Source of the DNA: Methylococcaceae bacterium
GTDB taxonomy: Bacteria; Pseudomonadota; Gammaproteobacteria; Methylococcales; Methylomonadaceae
Assembly (NCBI GenBank): GCA_030693065.1
Contig: JAUYBL010000030.1
Location: forward strand, 27,761 to 91,760
DNA length: 64,000 nucleotides
Direction of reading: 5' to 3'
Within the stretch, counting starts at the first letter, position 1, and each line of letters opens with the position of its first letter. Of this stretch, positions 1 to 9,145 are shown piece by piece. A program made the translations under genes and the position numbers. The notes below the pieces were generated by a model. It did no database searches and was not told the origin of the DNA. It saw only the letters and a list, made by a program, of their open reading frames with translations.

Positions 1-518
1 CATTGATATTTTGTGGTCCGGAAAGCTCGCGCTCATACTTTAAACATATCGATCAATTTATTGCCGGTACTTTGGGGCAAGAAGCTCACCAGCGCTATCA
101 GATCATTATTGAACAGCCTGATTTAGTTGCCAGGGAGATGCAGGTGGGCATTAGACATGTTCGAGAGTTTCGTAAGACTGCAGGAGATGCGTATTACTTC
201 AATTGGTTGCTGAAAATTGATCAAGTCTTTCAGCAGCCATTTAATCCTACTCATCAAAATATGCGTAGTTTGGAGCTACATAAAAATCAGTTGAGTCATC
301 AACTCGCTGCTAATTTAAGGCGCGCTTTTTCTGGGATTGTCGCCGGTAATGTAAAAAATGAAGGTATCCTAGCGATTGAAAAATACGGGCATTTTGAAAT
401 ATGCGGCGATCTGAGCATTATGAGTCTTATGGATTCTTTGCTGGCTTCCTTTGTGGAACAGCACCGCATGAAATTACCTGGCAAGCTATATTCTCCTTGT
501 TATCGCATCATTCAATAG
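1..518 (+). CDS. ppnN: Pyrimidine/purine nucleotide 5'-monophosphate nucleosidase, C-terminal part
   Basis: Only the last ~171 codons are inside the window; the reading frame is already open at base 1, so the apparent TTG start near base 3 is not a real start. The text matches the C-terminal half of the E. coli YgdH/PpnN family: a GDAYYFNW block, then LRRAFSGIVAGNVK, then a QHRMKLPG stretch just before the end. PpnN cleaves nucleoside monophosphates to a free base and ribose 5-phosphate, recycling nucleotides in the cytosol, and in E. coli it is a (p)ppGpp target. The catalytic Rossmann-type LOG domain lies upstream of the window. It is followed by ssb after a 125 bp gap. Family assignment is from remembered homologous text and is fairly sure. 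Confidence 0.88.
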   Translation, partial: LIFCGPESSRSYFKHIDQFIAGTLGQEAHQRYQIIIEQPDLVAREMQVGIRHVREFRKTAGDAYYFNWLLKIDQVFQQPFNPTHQNMRSLELHKNQLSHQLAANLRRAFSGIVAGNVKNEGILAIEKYGHFEICGDLSIMSLMDSLLASFVEQHRMKLPGKLYSPCYRIIQ

Positions 519-581
519 TCAGCCAAGAAAATTACAATACACTTGGATGCTGTGCTATGCAGATCAAAACTTAAATTCGGT

Positions 582-611
582 TTGAGCTTTTGCCCTAAAC
601 CAGTTGATAAT
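582..611 (+). promoter_or_regulatory. Possible sigma-70 promoter for ssb
   Basis: A TTGAGC hexamer (582-587) and a GATAAT hexamer (606-611) are separated by 18 bases, 32 bases before the ssb start codon. This is the only reasonable promoter-like pair in the ppnN-ssb gap. It is a match to consensus by eye only. Confidence 0.3.
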
Positions 612-643
612 AACGGCATTGTTAATTCAACTAAGAGAAAAAA

Positions 644-1081
644 ATGAGTAATGTATTTAGTTTTACCGGCACAGTCGGTGCAGATGCTGAAGTTAGATAT
701 TCACCATCCGGCCAGCCTGTGTTAAATGTGAGAGTGGCAAATAACGTAGGTTTTGGTGATAAACAACAAACTCTATGGATTAGGGTTGCCGTATGGGGTA
801 AACGTGCAGAAGGACAGCTTGCCAATTACTTAAAAAAAGGCCAGCAAGTTTTTGTGTCCGGCGAATTGTCGCAAAGCGAATACCGCGCCAATGATGGCTC
901 GACTAAAACTAGTTTGGAATTAAATGCTAATATTTTAGATTTGGTTGGCAAAAGAGGAGACTCAGGCGTGCAACCGCAACAAAGCTATGCCACTTCTTCG
1001 GCGCCGAATTCATCTATTACTCAGTCAGGCGTAAGTGTGGATAATTTCGACACACCTTACGATGACGATATCCCATTTTGA
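644..1081 (+). CDS. ssb: Single-stranded DNA-binding protein
   Basis: A 145-residue protein with the OB-fold pattern of bacterial SSB: an N-terminal FTGTVGADAEVRYSPSG segment, a WIRVAVWGKRAE core and a VSGELSQSEY strand, ending at about residue 105. It is followed by a Gln/Ser-rich linker and the acidic tip DDDIPF, which docks replication and repair partners. SSB coats single-stranded DNA in replication, recombination and repair as a homotetramer. The protein is shorter than E. coli SSB (178 aa) because the linker is short, which is common. The ATG start follows an A-rich AAGAGAAAAAA stretch. Some bacteria carry an accessory ssb, so this may not be the only copy; uvrB is also in this window but 56 kb away. 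Confidence 0.93.
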   Translation: MSNVFSFTGTVGADAEVRYSPSGQPVLNVRVANNVGFGDKQQTLWIRVAVWGKRAEGQLANYLKKGQQVFVSGELSQSEYRANDGSTKTSLELNANILDLVGKRGDSGVQPQQSYATSSAPNSSITQSGVSVDNFDTPYDDDIPF

Positions 1082-1121
1082 GAAAATATTTCTTTAGCAC
1101 TATTCAATAAACGGATAAAAA

Positions 1122-3551
1122 ATGACCAAAAAACCTTGGTATTCAAATAGAAAAATATTAGTTGTATCCATTATTTCAGTATTTTCGATGCTTGAGGGAT
1201 GTAACAAGGAAGAAGATGCTGAGGCTCATTTACAGCGGGGTAAGGAGTATTTCGAGAAAGGTGAATACGATAAAGCCAAGTTGGAATTGAAATCTTCCAA
1301 CCAAACAGATCAAGAAACAGCTGAGACCTATTATTACCTTGCGTTGTTGGATGAAAAAAACCAGCAGTTCAAAGCGATGAAGGAAAATCTAAGCAGAACT
1401 ATCGAGTTAGCACCTACATTTACAGATGCCAGATTAAAATTAGGCAAAGTGTTATTACTATTCGGACAGTTAGATGAGGCTACGGAGCAGGCTGAATATG
1501 TGCTTAAGGATGAAAGTCGAAATCTTGAAGCATTAGCATTAAAAGCTTCAATTTTGATTAGGCAAAAGAAAGAAGCTGACGCGTTGGCGATTCTCGATAA
1601 TATTTTAAAAGATCATCCAGACAATGCTGATGCATTGTCTTTAAAAGCGATGGTTTATATGCAAAAAGAAGATTATCCAAAAGCATTGGAACTAATTGAA
1701 GCAGCTAAAAAATATGATCCTAAAAATATCAGCTTGGATATGTTTAAAATCCAAATGGATGCAAAAACTAAAAATTTGGATGCAGTAATTACCGATTATC
1801 AAAAATTAGTTGAGTCCAATCCAGATAATCAAGAGTTTAAGGTAATATTGGCAAAAATCTATTCTCAATCAGGTAAAACAAAAGAAGCAGAGGATATATT
1901 GCTAGGCCTTGTTGATTCTGAACCAAACAATATAAGAGCAGAGTTGCTGTTGCTTGATTTTTATCAAGCAACAGCCCCAGACAAAATCGACAAGCAATTT
2001 TTGCAATTCACTGAACAACATAAAAAACAGCCTCGTATGTTGTTAGCTTTAGCAGATTGGATGATTGCCAGAAAGAACTTTGATCAAGCTAAAAAAGTAC
2101 TAAATACGGTCATCAAATTAGAAGAAAACTCCAATGTTGGGTTAGGTGCTAAAACAATTTTGGCAAAAATTGCTTTTGATTTGAAAAACACTGATGAAGC
2201 ACAGAAGATTATCGATGAAATTTTGGAGTCCAATTCCAATTATGACGATGCAAAAATTCTTAATGCCCGATTGTTATTGGTTAAAGAGCAGTACGATGAA
2301 GCTATCGATTTGTTAACTAAGGTAACCTGGAGCAAGCCTGATTCAGATGAAGCAATGTTGCTACTGGCACAATCTCTTTTAGTTAAGGGAGATACTAAAG
2401 CGGCTGATAAACAATTTATTAGTGCTTTAGAAGCTAATCCAGGGAACTTACAGGCTTTTGTTTATGTATATGAAAAATCACTAAAGGCTGGGGATTTGCA
2501 ATATGCAAAAGAAATACTTGAAAAAACACTTAGGCTTTATCCTGCTAATTTAGGCTTACTTGAAAAGCAAGGCCAATTACTTTTGTCAGAAAAGAATTGG
2601 AGTGCGGCTAAGGAAACTGTAGAGAAAATAGCTAAAACACCTGATCCGCTTGCAAATAATTTAGCATCAATATTGTCAGGAAAAATTCTTCAAGGGCAAG
2701 GTGAATATGCTAAAGCTGCTGAAATATATAAACAAGTTTTGGTCCAAATCCCTGAAAATAGTGATGTCCTTGGGAATCTTGCGCAATGCTATGAAAAGTT
2801 AAATAAACGGGGGGAAATGATTGTTTTTTTAAACAGTTTGCTCAATAAAAATTCCCAAAATATTTCTGCGGGTATTTTATTGAGTGACTTACTTATATTA
2901 GATAAGCAGTTTGATAAAGCGTCAGTAATTGTTGCCAGCCTTATTACCAATAATAATAGAATCGCATCTTTATACATTTCACAAGCCAATATCAAATTAG
3001 CGCAGAACGATAAGCAAGGTGCCTTATCTGTTTATCATGAAGGACTTAAAAATAATCCCGATGATCTTAAGCTAAGTTTATCTTTAGCCGCATTAAATAA
3101 AGTAATGGGAGATTATGCAGCAGCGATTGAACGATATGAGTCTTTGCTAGTAAAAAATCCTTCATTTGATATAGCTATTAATAATTTGGCTATAGTATTG
3201 GCTGAAAATTTCGATGATGAAGTACATCTTAAAAAAGCTGGTGAATTAGCTGAAAAATTAAAAGATTCTCCACAGCCCTACTATAAAGATACCTATGCAT
3301 GGGTTTTAATCAAGCGAGGTGAGTTTCGCCAAGGTTTAAACGTTCTCAATGAGCTTGTTACCAAATTTCCAGATGAACCTATTTTTAGATACCATTTGGC
3401 GTTTGCGCATCATAAAAATGGTCAAATAGGATCAGCAATATCGGAACTTAAGCAATCGCTTGAAATAGGGAAAAGAAACGGCTCGTTTTCTGAACAAAAA
3501 AATGCAGAGAAACTGCTTGAGGAAATTTTAGCTAAGCCAAAACAAAGTTGA
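1122..3551 (+). CDS. prsT: PrsT-like TPR-repeat lipoprotein of a XrtA/PEP-CTERM-type locus
   Basis: An 809-residue predicted lipoprotein: basic N-terminus, hydrophobic stretch at about 11-24 and a lipobox-like SMLEGC with Cys27 as the putative lipidated residue. The rest is almost entirely tetratricopeptide repeats (A-L-Y/G-A-P patterns such as GEYDKAKLELK, EQYDEAIDLLTK and GEYAKAAEIYKQVL). Proteins of this type, annotated PrsT, stand at one end of exosortase A exopolysaccharide loci and are thought to scaffold export or assembly at the membrane; a biochemical role is not established as far as I know. It is the first gene of the plus-strand exopolysaccharide run ending at 19243. AT-rich codon use (many AAA and ATA) is notable but shared with its neighbours. 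Confidence 0.82.
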   Translation: MTKKPWYSNRKILVVSIISVFSMLEGCNKEEDAEAHLQRGKEYFEKGEYDKAKLELKSSNQTDQETAETYYYLALLDEKNQQFKAMKENLSRTIELAPTFTDARLKLGKVLLLFGQLDEATEQAEYVLKDESRNLEALALKASILIRQKKEADALAILDNILKDHPDNADALSLKAMVYMQKEDYPKALELIEAAKKYDPKNISLDMFKIQMDAKTKNLDAVITDYQKLVESNPDNQEFKVILAKIYSQSGKTKEAEDILLGLVDSEPNNIRAELLLLDFYQATAPDKIDKQFLQFTEQHKKQPRMLLALADWMIARKNFDQAKKVLNTVIKLEENSNVGLGAKTILAKIAFDLKNTDEAQKIIDEILESNSNYDDAKILNARLLLVKEQYDEAIDLLTKVTWSKPDSDEAMLLLAQSLLVKGDTKAADKQFISALEANPGNLQAFVYVYEKSLKAGDLQYAKEILEKTLRLYPANLGLLEKQGQLLLSEKNWSAAKETVEKIAKTPDPLANNLASILSGKILQGQGEYAKAAEIYKQVLVQIPENSDVLGNLAQCYEKLNKRGEMIVFLNSLLNKNSQNISAGILLSDLLILDKQFDKASVIVASLITNNNRIASLYISQANIKLAQNDKQGALSVYHEGLKNNPDDLKLSLSLAALNKVMGDYAAAIERYESLLVKNPSFDIAINNLAIVLAENFDDEVHLKKAGELAEKLKDSPQPYYKDTYAWVLIKRGEFRQGLNVLNELVTKFPDEPIFRYHLAFAHHKNGQIGSAISELKQSLEIGKRNGSFSEQKNAEKLLEEILAKPKQS

Positions 3552-3602
3552 GTTTTCCTAGATTGTATCTATGCTTAAATTAATGACTTATAGGATGATA
3601 TT

Positions 3603-4613
3603 TTGAAAATACTAGTTACCGGTGCAGCTGGTTTTATTGGCTCTAGTCTTAGTGTGAGATTATTGGAGCGTGGTGATGAAGTTGTCGGGATTGACAATCT
3701 AAATGATTATTACGACGTAAATTTAAAATTAGCTAGACTAGAGCGTTTAAAAAAATATGCTAATTTTAAGTTCATAAAATGTGAAATTGCCGACAGACAA
3801 TCGATGGAGGAGCTTTTTACTAAAGAGCAGTTTCAACGGGTGATGCATTTAGCAGCTCAAGCTGGGGTGAGGTATTCAATTACCAATCCTCATGCATATA
3901 TAGATTCAAATATTGTTGGCTTCTTAAATATTCTGGAAGGCTGTCGTTATAATAATGTTGAACATTTAGCCTATGCTTCGTCAAGCTCGGTATATGGCGC
4001 AAATACCACCATGCCATTTTCTACCCATGATAATGTCGATCACCCGGTTTCACTTTACGCGGCAAGTAAAAAAGCCAATGAGTTGATGGCTCACACCTAT
4101 AGTCATCTTTATAACTTGCCAACGACCGGGCTACGTTTTTTTACTGTATATGGGCCATGGGGAAGGCCGGATATGTCATTGTTTATGTTTACCCGAAATA
4201 TTATTGAAGGCAAACCAATAGATGTTTTCAATAATGGGAATCATCGCCGTGACTTTACTTATGTGGATGATATTGTTGAAGGCGTAATCAGAGTTATAGA
4301 TAAACCTGCGCAAGGTGATCCCAATTGGTCAGGTAATAATCCAGACTCGGCTTCTAGTCATGCCCCTTATCGAGTTTATAATATTGGAAATAATAATCCT
4401 GTGCATTTGCTAACTTTTATTGAGACGTTGGAAAAATGCCTGGGTAGATCGGCGATAAAAAACATGCTTCCTCTTCAAGCTGGCGATGTGCCTGATACTT
4501 ACGCGGATGTTTCAGATTTGGTGGCCGATTTAGGATATAAGCCCGCAACATTGTTGGAAGACGGTATTAAAAATTTTGTTGAATGGTATAAGAAATTTTA
4601 TAGGATCAATTAA
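3603..4613 (+). CDS. NAD-dependent nucleotide-sugar epimerase (UDP-glucuronate 4-epimerase type)
   Basis: A 336-residue extended short-chain dehydrogenase. The N-terminal NAD-binding motif [10 protein letters not shown] and the catalytic YAASKKANE (YxxxK) are both present, followed by [15 protein letters not shown], characteristic of UDP-glucuronate 4-epimerases (often named capsular polysaccharide protein I). It would interconvert UDP-glucuronate and UDP-galacturonate to supply precursor for the exopolysaccharide. The start is TTG at 3603, preceded by a short AGGA-like sequence at normal spacing; no ATG fits the N-terminal strand KILVTGAAG. It overlaps the next gene by one base (TAATG), implying translational coupling. 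Substrate assignment is inferred from family likeness. Confidence 0.85.
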   Translation: MKILVTGAAGFIGSSLSVRLLERGDEVVGIDNLNDYYDVNLKLARLERLKKYANFKFIKCEIADRQSMEELFTKEQFQRVMHLAAQAGVRYSITNPHAYIDSNIVGFLNILEGCRYNNVEHLAYASSSSVYGANTTMPFSTHDNVDHPVSLYAASKKANELMAHTYSHLYNLPTTGLRFFTVYGPWGRPDMSLFMFTRNIIEGKPIDVFNNGNHRRDFTYVDDIVEGVIRVIDKPAQGDPNWSGNNPDSASSHAPYRVYNIGNNNPVHLLTFIETLEKCLGRSAIKNMLPLQAGDVPDTYADVSDLVADLGYKPATLLEDGIKNFVEWYKKFYRIN

Positions 4614-5905
4614 TGAGTAAACATAATAGGAAAATATCCGTTGTCGGTTTAGGCTACGTTGGTCTGCCTGTAGCTGTAGAGTTCGGTAAAACTCAGCGAG
4701 TTGTTGGTTTTGATATAAATTCAGTTCGAGTTGATGAATTGAAGCAAGGGATAGAACGAACAAACGAGGTTGAGCTTGATGAGCTTGCATCAGCCGACAT
4801 TTTATTTACATGTGACCCAGCTGACCTTAAGAGAGCAGATTTTCACATTATCGCTGTACCAACGCCGGTAAACCAAGCTAAACAACCAGATTTAACACCA
4901 GTTATTAGTGCGTCAAGAACTGTAGGTCGACAGTTAAAAAAAGGCGACATTGTTGTTTATGAATCAACCGTATATCCCGGTGCAACCGAAGAGGATTGCA
5001 TTCCAGTACTTGAACAAGAGTCTGGTTTAAGGTGGGGTGAGGATTTCAATGTAGGGTACTCACCAGAACGTATTAATCCAGGGGATAAAGTCCATACTTT
5101 TAAGACTATTACTAAAGTAGTTTCAGGAGATACCCCTGAAACACTTGCCTGCGTGGCTGCTGTTTATGAGTCCGTTGTTGTTGCTGGCGTTCATAAAGCC
5201 GCAACTATAAAAGTCGCTGAAGCCGCCAAAGTTATAGAAAATACTCAGAGAGATTTGAATATCTCATTAATGAATGAGTTAGCATTAATATTTAATAAAA
5301 TGAACATCGATACTAGAGATGTATTGGCTGCAGCCTCTTCAAAATGGAATTTTTTACCTTTCGATCCTGGATTAGTGGGAGGCCATTGTATTGGTGTTGA
5401 TCCTTATTATCTGACCTACAAGGCTGCAGTACTTGGGTATTCACCGCAAGTGATTTTGGCTGGACGTAGTATTAACGACAGTATGGGGAGCTTTATTGCA
5501 GCCCAGACAGTAAAAGAGCTGATCAAGAAAGGAGTTACCGTTAAAGGTAGTGTCGTAACCGTTCTGGGATTTACATTTAAAGAAAATGTGCCTGACATAA
5601 GAAATACCAGAGTCATAGATATTGTTAATGAATTGCAAGACTATGGAATACATGTCCAGGTGTTTGATCCAATGTCCGATACCCACGAAGTTTTTGAAGA
5701 ATATGGTCTCGAATTAGTAGGTAGTGAAGAAGATTTGAAAGTAGCTCAAGCTTTAATTTTTGCAGTCCCACATAAATATTTTTTAGATAAAAACTGGTCA
5801 TATTTGACAGGGCTGTTAGATAACAATTCTGGTGTAGTTATTGATGTCAAGGCAAAATTGGATAGAGGCAATGTCCCTAATGGTGTGACCTTGTGGAGAC
5901 TTTGA
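4613..5905 (+). CDS. tviB: UDP-N-acetylhexosamine 6-dehydrogenase (TviB/WbpO type)
   Basis: A 430-residue nucleotide-sugar dehydrogenase. The N-terminal Rossmann motif GLGYVGLPVAVEFG, the STVYPGATE block, and the catalytic cysteine in GGHCIGVDPYY (about residue 260) are all visible, with a C-terminal UDP-binding domain after GFTFKENVPDIRNT. The family oxidises the C6 hydroxyl of UDP-GlcNAc or UDP-GalNAc to the uronic acid with two NAD+. The wording resembles TviB/WbpO rather than UDP-glucose dehydrogenase, which fits the wecB-type epimerase downstream. It is coupled to the epimerase before it by a one-base overlap. The precise substrate cannot be read from sequence. Confidence 0.87.
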   Translation: MSKHNRKISVVGLGYVGLPVAVEFGKTQRVVGFDINSVRVDELKQGIERTNEVELDELASADILFTCDPADLKRADFHIIAVPTPVNQAKQPDLTPVISASRTVGRQLKKGDIVVYESTVYPGATEEDCIPVLEQESGLRWGEDFNVGYSPERINPGDKVHTFKTITKVVSGDTPETLACVAAVYESVVVAGVHKAATIKVAEAAKVIENTQRDLNISLMNELALIFNKMNIDTRDVLAAASSKWNFLPFDPGLVGGHCIGVDPYYLTYKAAVLGYSPQVILAGRSINDSMGSFIAAQTVKELIKKGVTVKGSVVTVLGFTFKENVPDIRNTRVIDIVNELQDYGIHVQVFDPMSDTHEVFEEYGLELVGSEEDLKVAQALIFAVPHKYFLDKNWSYLTGLLDNNSGVVIDVKAKLDRGNVPNGVTLWRL

Positions 5906-5957
5906 ACTTAGGGCTATTCATTAACATAACGAAATCTTGGTTTAAGGTATTGAGAGG

Positions 5958-6611
5958 ATGAAAGTGAGATTTTTTTATAAATTAATACTTGCATATTTGT
6001 TTATTTTGCTTGCGTCAGGGTGCGGATATCATCAATTGAGTCAGGATGATGCTGTGGCTGTCCCTTCGGATTATACTTATATAATCGGCCCCGGGGATAG
6101 TGTAAATATTTTTGTATGGGGTAATCCCGATATTTCCACAACCGCAACAGTCCGCCCAGATGGAAAAATAACTATTCCATTAGCAGAGGATTTGCCTGCT
6201 AGTGGCAAAACACCTTCCCAATTAGCTAGGGAAATGGAGAAAAAGCTTGCTAAATATGTACGTGATCCACAGGTTGTTATTATGGTTGGTGGATTTCAGG
6301 GGGTATACAGTCAACAAGTAAGGATTGTTGGCCAATTAAGTGGTGGCAGTTCTTCCGGTTCCGGTGGTGGTCGATTTTCTGCCAAGGCTTTCCCATATAA
6401 AAAAGATATGACATTGCTGGATTTAATGATTCAACTTGGAGGTTTAGGTCAATATTCAGACGGTAATAGAGCAAGTATTGTTCGGAATATCAATGGAGAA
6501 CTTCAGCAATTTGGTATTAGAATTGATAACTTAATTAATGATGCCGATTTATCTGCTAATGTTTTAATTTTACCTGGCGATATCGTTATTATTCCAGAAG
6601 CATTTTTTTAA
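5958..6611 (+). CDS. Polysaccharide export lipoprotein (Wza-like, XrtA/PEP-CTERM type)
   Basis: A 217-residue outer-membrane polysaccharide export protein. The N-terminus has a signal sequence ending in the lipobox LASGC (Cys22). A Poly_export domain follows (IIGPGDSVNIFVWGNPDISTTATVRPDGKITIPL), then a SLBB-type segment (KKDMTLLDLMIQLGGLGQYSDGN). At this length it has the core domains but not the extra C-terminal domains of E. coli Wza (379 aa), as in the short exporters linked to exosortase A loci. A Gly/Ser-rich loop sits at about residues 132-141. It would form the outer-membrane portal for the polymer, acting with the chain-length protein encoded next. Confidence 0.87.
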   Translation: MKVRFFYKLILAYLFILLASGCGYHQLSQDDAVAVPSDYTYIIGPGDSVNIFVWGNPDISTTATVRPDGKITIPLAEDLPASGKTPSQLAREMEKKLAKYVRDPQVVIMVGGFQGVYSQQVRIVGQLSGGSSSGSGGGRFSAKAFPYKKDMTLLDLMIQLGGLGQYSDGNRASIVRNINGELQQFGIRIDNLINDADLSANVLILPGDIVIIPEAFF

Positions 6612-6661
6612 CAGCTAATTAAAAAATCAATTACTAATGATACAAAGGGCAGTTAAATAAT

Positions 6662-8239
6662 ATGCAAGAACAATTATCCGCAATATTTTATTACGTTAAA
6701 GGAACATTGAAATACAAATGGACTTTACTGGCTGTTGCTTCATTGCTATCGATTAGTGGGTGGTTATTCGTTTTAACCATGCCCGATAAATATGCTTCTG
6801 AGGCTCGTGTGCACGTAGAAACAAGAACAATGCTGCAACCTTTACTGCGCGGTATGGCTATTCAATCTGATATTAGAGGCTTGCTTAGAGTAATGCAGTT
6901 GTTGATGTTTACTAAAAGTAATATCGAGCAAATAATTAAGCTATCTGATTTAAATAAGACGGTTAAAACCGAAGGCGAAAAGCTAGCTTTAATAGCGCAA
7001 TTAAAAAAAGACATTCAAATAAATGGAGGCGTCGAGGATATTTTTACAATAAAGTATCAAGCAAAAGATCCTGTAATGGCTAAAAATGTTGTACAAGCTG
7101 TATTAACTGTTTTTTCTGAGCAAACCCAATTAAATACTTCAGGTGATACTACGGATGCACAGCGTTTTATTGAAAATCAAATTCAAGATTATGAAACTCG
7201 TTTAAGAAATGCAGAAAAGGCTAGGGAAAATTTTCAGCGTGCAAATCTTGGTTTACTGCCAGGTCAAGGAGGTGGGCAAATTGGTCAGATTCAGGAGATG
7301 ACAACCGCATTAGAAGAAGCAAATTTGAGTCTGAAAGAAGCCATTTCTAGAAAAGAAACCTTACAAGAACAATTTGATGAAGCATTGGCTTCCGAAGAAG
7401 ATGAGTGGGGGGGGGATGACTCGGGTGGTGAAGCCACGGAAGAAAGCCCTCAAATTAGTTCACTCAAGCAAAGAAGAGATGACTTACTTATAAAGTTCAC
7501 AAACAAACATCCGGAAGTAGTCCATATTGATAAGACAATCAAAGGCCTGGAAAAAATTAGAAAGGAGAAGTTGGCAAAAACCGATGATGCAGGGCTTTTA
7601 AGTTCAGCTGTAAAAACTAATCCATATGCACAGTCAATTAAAATTGCTTTAAATGAAGCAGATGCAAATATAGCATCTATACGTTCTCGGGTAGAAATTT
7701 ACCAAAAGCGATTGGAGAAAGCACAGGAAGAAATAAATACCCGGTTATCTGTAGAAACGGAAATGCAAAATTTAAATCGCGATTACAGTGCAATTAAAAG
7801 TAATTATGAGAATCTACTAGCTAGTAGAGAGCAAGCACGGATGACTGAAAAGGTCGGTGACCAGGCTGAGGCGTTAAAATTTAAAATTGCAGATCCACCC
7901 AACACTCCTTTGAAGCCTTCATCGCCTAATCGCTCTTTGTTTTATACTGGAATATTAGTTGGAGGTATCGTCTTAGGATTGTGCGTATCTTTTTTAATTC
8001 ATTTGCTAAGACCAACAATTATGACGCCATTACAGCTTAGGCAGGTTACTGGTCTGCCTGTGCTAGGTACGGTTTCAATGAAACTTAATAGTGGAAAAGT
8101 AGAAAAAAATAGAAAATATTTAGCTATATATGCTGCCACATGGTCTGGACTAGTTTTGATTTATTCATGTTTTATGATGATTGATATTTTTGAGATTAAA
8201 ATTCCAGGTCTTTCCATATTGTTAAAGAGTATCAACTGA
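6662..8239 (+). CDS. Exopolysaccharide chain-length determinant (Wzz/GumC-like)
   Basis: A 525-residue polysaccharide co-polymerase. A first membrane segment lies at about 18-38, the Wzz domain follows with the PDKYASEARVHVET signature, then a long coiled-coil region (about 170-400), a PPNTPLKPSSPNRS proline-rich motif and a second membrane segment at about 425-450. A third hydrophobic segment (about 487-507) near the C-terminus replaces the kinase domain found in fused BY-kinases; the kinase is the separate next gene. The protein sets polymer length from the inner membrane. The coding sequence contains a run of nine G (7407-7415) in the coiled-coil part, where a slip of one base would truncate the protein. 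Confidence 0.86.
   Translation: MQEQLSAIFYYVKGTLKYKWTLLAVASLLSISGWLFVLTMPDKYASEARVHVETRTMLQPLLRGMAIQSDIRGLLRVMQLLMFTKSNIEQIIKLSDLNKTVKTEGEKLALIAQLKKDIQINGGVEDIFTIKYQAKDPVMAKNVVQAVLTVFSEQTQLNTSGDTTDAQRFIENQIQDYETRLRNAEKARENFQRANLGLLPGQGGGQIGQIQEMTTALEEANLSLKEAISRKETLQEQFDEALASEEDEWGGDDSGGEATEESPQISSLKQRRDDLLIKFTNKHPEVVHIDKTIKGLEKIRKEKLAKTDDAGLLSSAVKTNPYAQSIKIALNEADANIASIRSRVEIYQKRLEKAQEEINTRLSVETEMQNLNRDYSAIKSNYENLLASREQARMTEKVGDQAEALKFKIADPPNTPLKPSSPNRSLFYTGILVGGIVLGLCVSFLIHLLRPTIMTPLQLRQVTGLPVLGTVSMKLNSGKVEKNRKYLAIYAATWSGLVLIYSCFMMIDIFEIKIPGLSILLKSIN
7407..7415 (+). repeat. G9 homopolymer inside the chain-length gene
   Basis: Nine consecutive G residues within the codons for EDEWGGDD. Poly-G tracts of about this length are classical slipped-strand hotspots, and an insertion or deletion of one base here would shift frame roughly halfway through the protein. 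Confidence 0.85.
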
Positions 8240-8260
8240 TAAAAATCTGGAGAGATTGTA

Positions 8261-9145
8261 ATGAGTATTATTGAAAAAGCGTTTAACAAAGCAAAAGGTC
8301 AAGGACAGATCACAATCAATCCAGTTGATTTACCCAATGAAGATCGTGATCTTTTGGACGTTGCTGAGATTGAAAAAGAAGCTCGTGTTAGGCCTGCTAC
8401 CAGATTATCAAATCAAAGTAAGGTGGCAGAAATTGACTGGGTTAAGTTAGCTGAATTAGGTTTTGTAACTCCAGGCGATTCAAATACTCAAGCCATTGAG
8501 GAATATAGAAATATCAAGAGGCCTTTAGTTAATAACGCATTTGGTGAAGCAAGCTCAGGAATTAATCGTGCAAATTTAATCTTAATAACAAGTAGTGTGC
8601 CAGGTGAGGGTAAAACATTTACCGCTATAAATCTCGCACTTAGTATTGCAAATGAACGCGATAAGAAAGTACTTTTGATTGACGCAGACGTCGCACGACC
8701 TTCAGTTTCTAAAACCTTGGGAATTCAGTCATCACCTGGATTGATTGAATATTTGGAAGGTCAGGATGTTGAATTTTCCGACATTGTTCTAAAAACTAAC
8801 ATGCCGGGGCTTAGAATAATTCCTGCAGGTAAGCAGCATAAGCATTCTACTGAATTACTAGCAAGTAACAGAATGGTTTTGTTAGCCCAGCAATTAAGCA
8901 ATAGATATCCCGATCGAATTGTTATTTTTGACTCACCGCCACTTCTTGCGGCAACCCAGGGGCAAGTATTAGCTGAATTAGTTGGGCAAGTCGTTCTTGT
9001 TATTGAGGCAGAGACCACACCTCAGAGCATGGTAATGGAATCGGCTAGCCGGTTAGCATCTTGTGATGTGGTTTTGACAGTTTTAAATAAAGCTAAAAGC
9101 ACTGGGGATGCTAGTTATTATGGATATGGGCAGTATGCGCACTGA
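8261..9145 (+). CDS. XrtA-associated tyrosine autokinase (BY-kinase)
   Basis: A 294-residue ParA/MinD-like ATPase of the bacterial tyrosine kinase family. Walker A (SSVPGEGKTFTAINLAL), Walker A' (VLLIDADVARPS) and Walker B (IVIFDSPPLLA) are all present and in order. The C-terminal tail is tyrosine-rich (SYYGYGQYAH), as expected for an autophosphorylated cluster that controls interaction with the chain-length protein upstream. It has a strong GGAGAG ribosome-binding site 7 bases before ATG. The gap to the chain-length gene is only 21 bases, so the pair is co-transcribed. Cyclic phosphorylation would drive assembly of the export machine. Confidence 0.88.
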   Translation: MSIIEKAFNKAKGQGQITINPVDLPNEDRDLLDVAEIEKEARVRPATRLSNQSKVAEIDWVKLAELGFVTPGDSNTQAIEEYRNIKRPLVNNAFGEASSGINRANLILITSSVPGEGKTFTAINLALSIANERDKKVLLIDADVARPSVSKTLGIQSSPGLIEYLEGQDVEFSDIVLKTNMPGLRIIPAGKQHKHSTELLASNRMVLLAQQLSNRYPDRIVIFDSPPLLAATQGQVLAELVGQVVLVIEAETTPQSMVMESASRLASCDVVLTVLNKAKSTGDASYYGYGQYAH

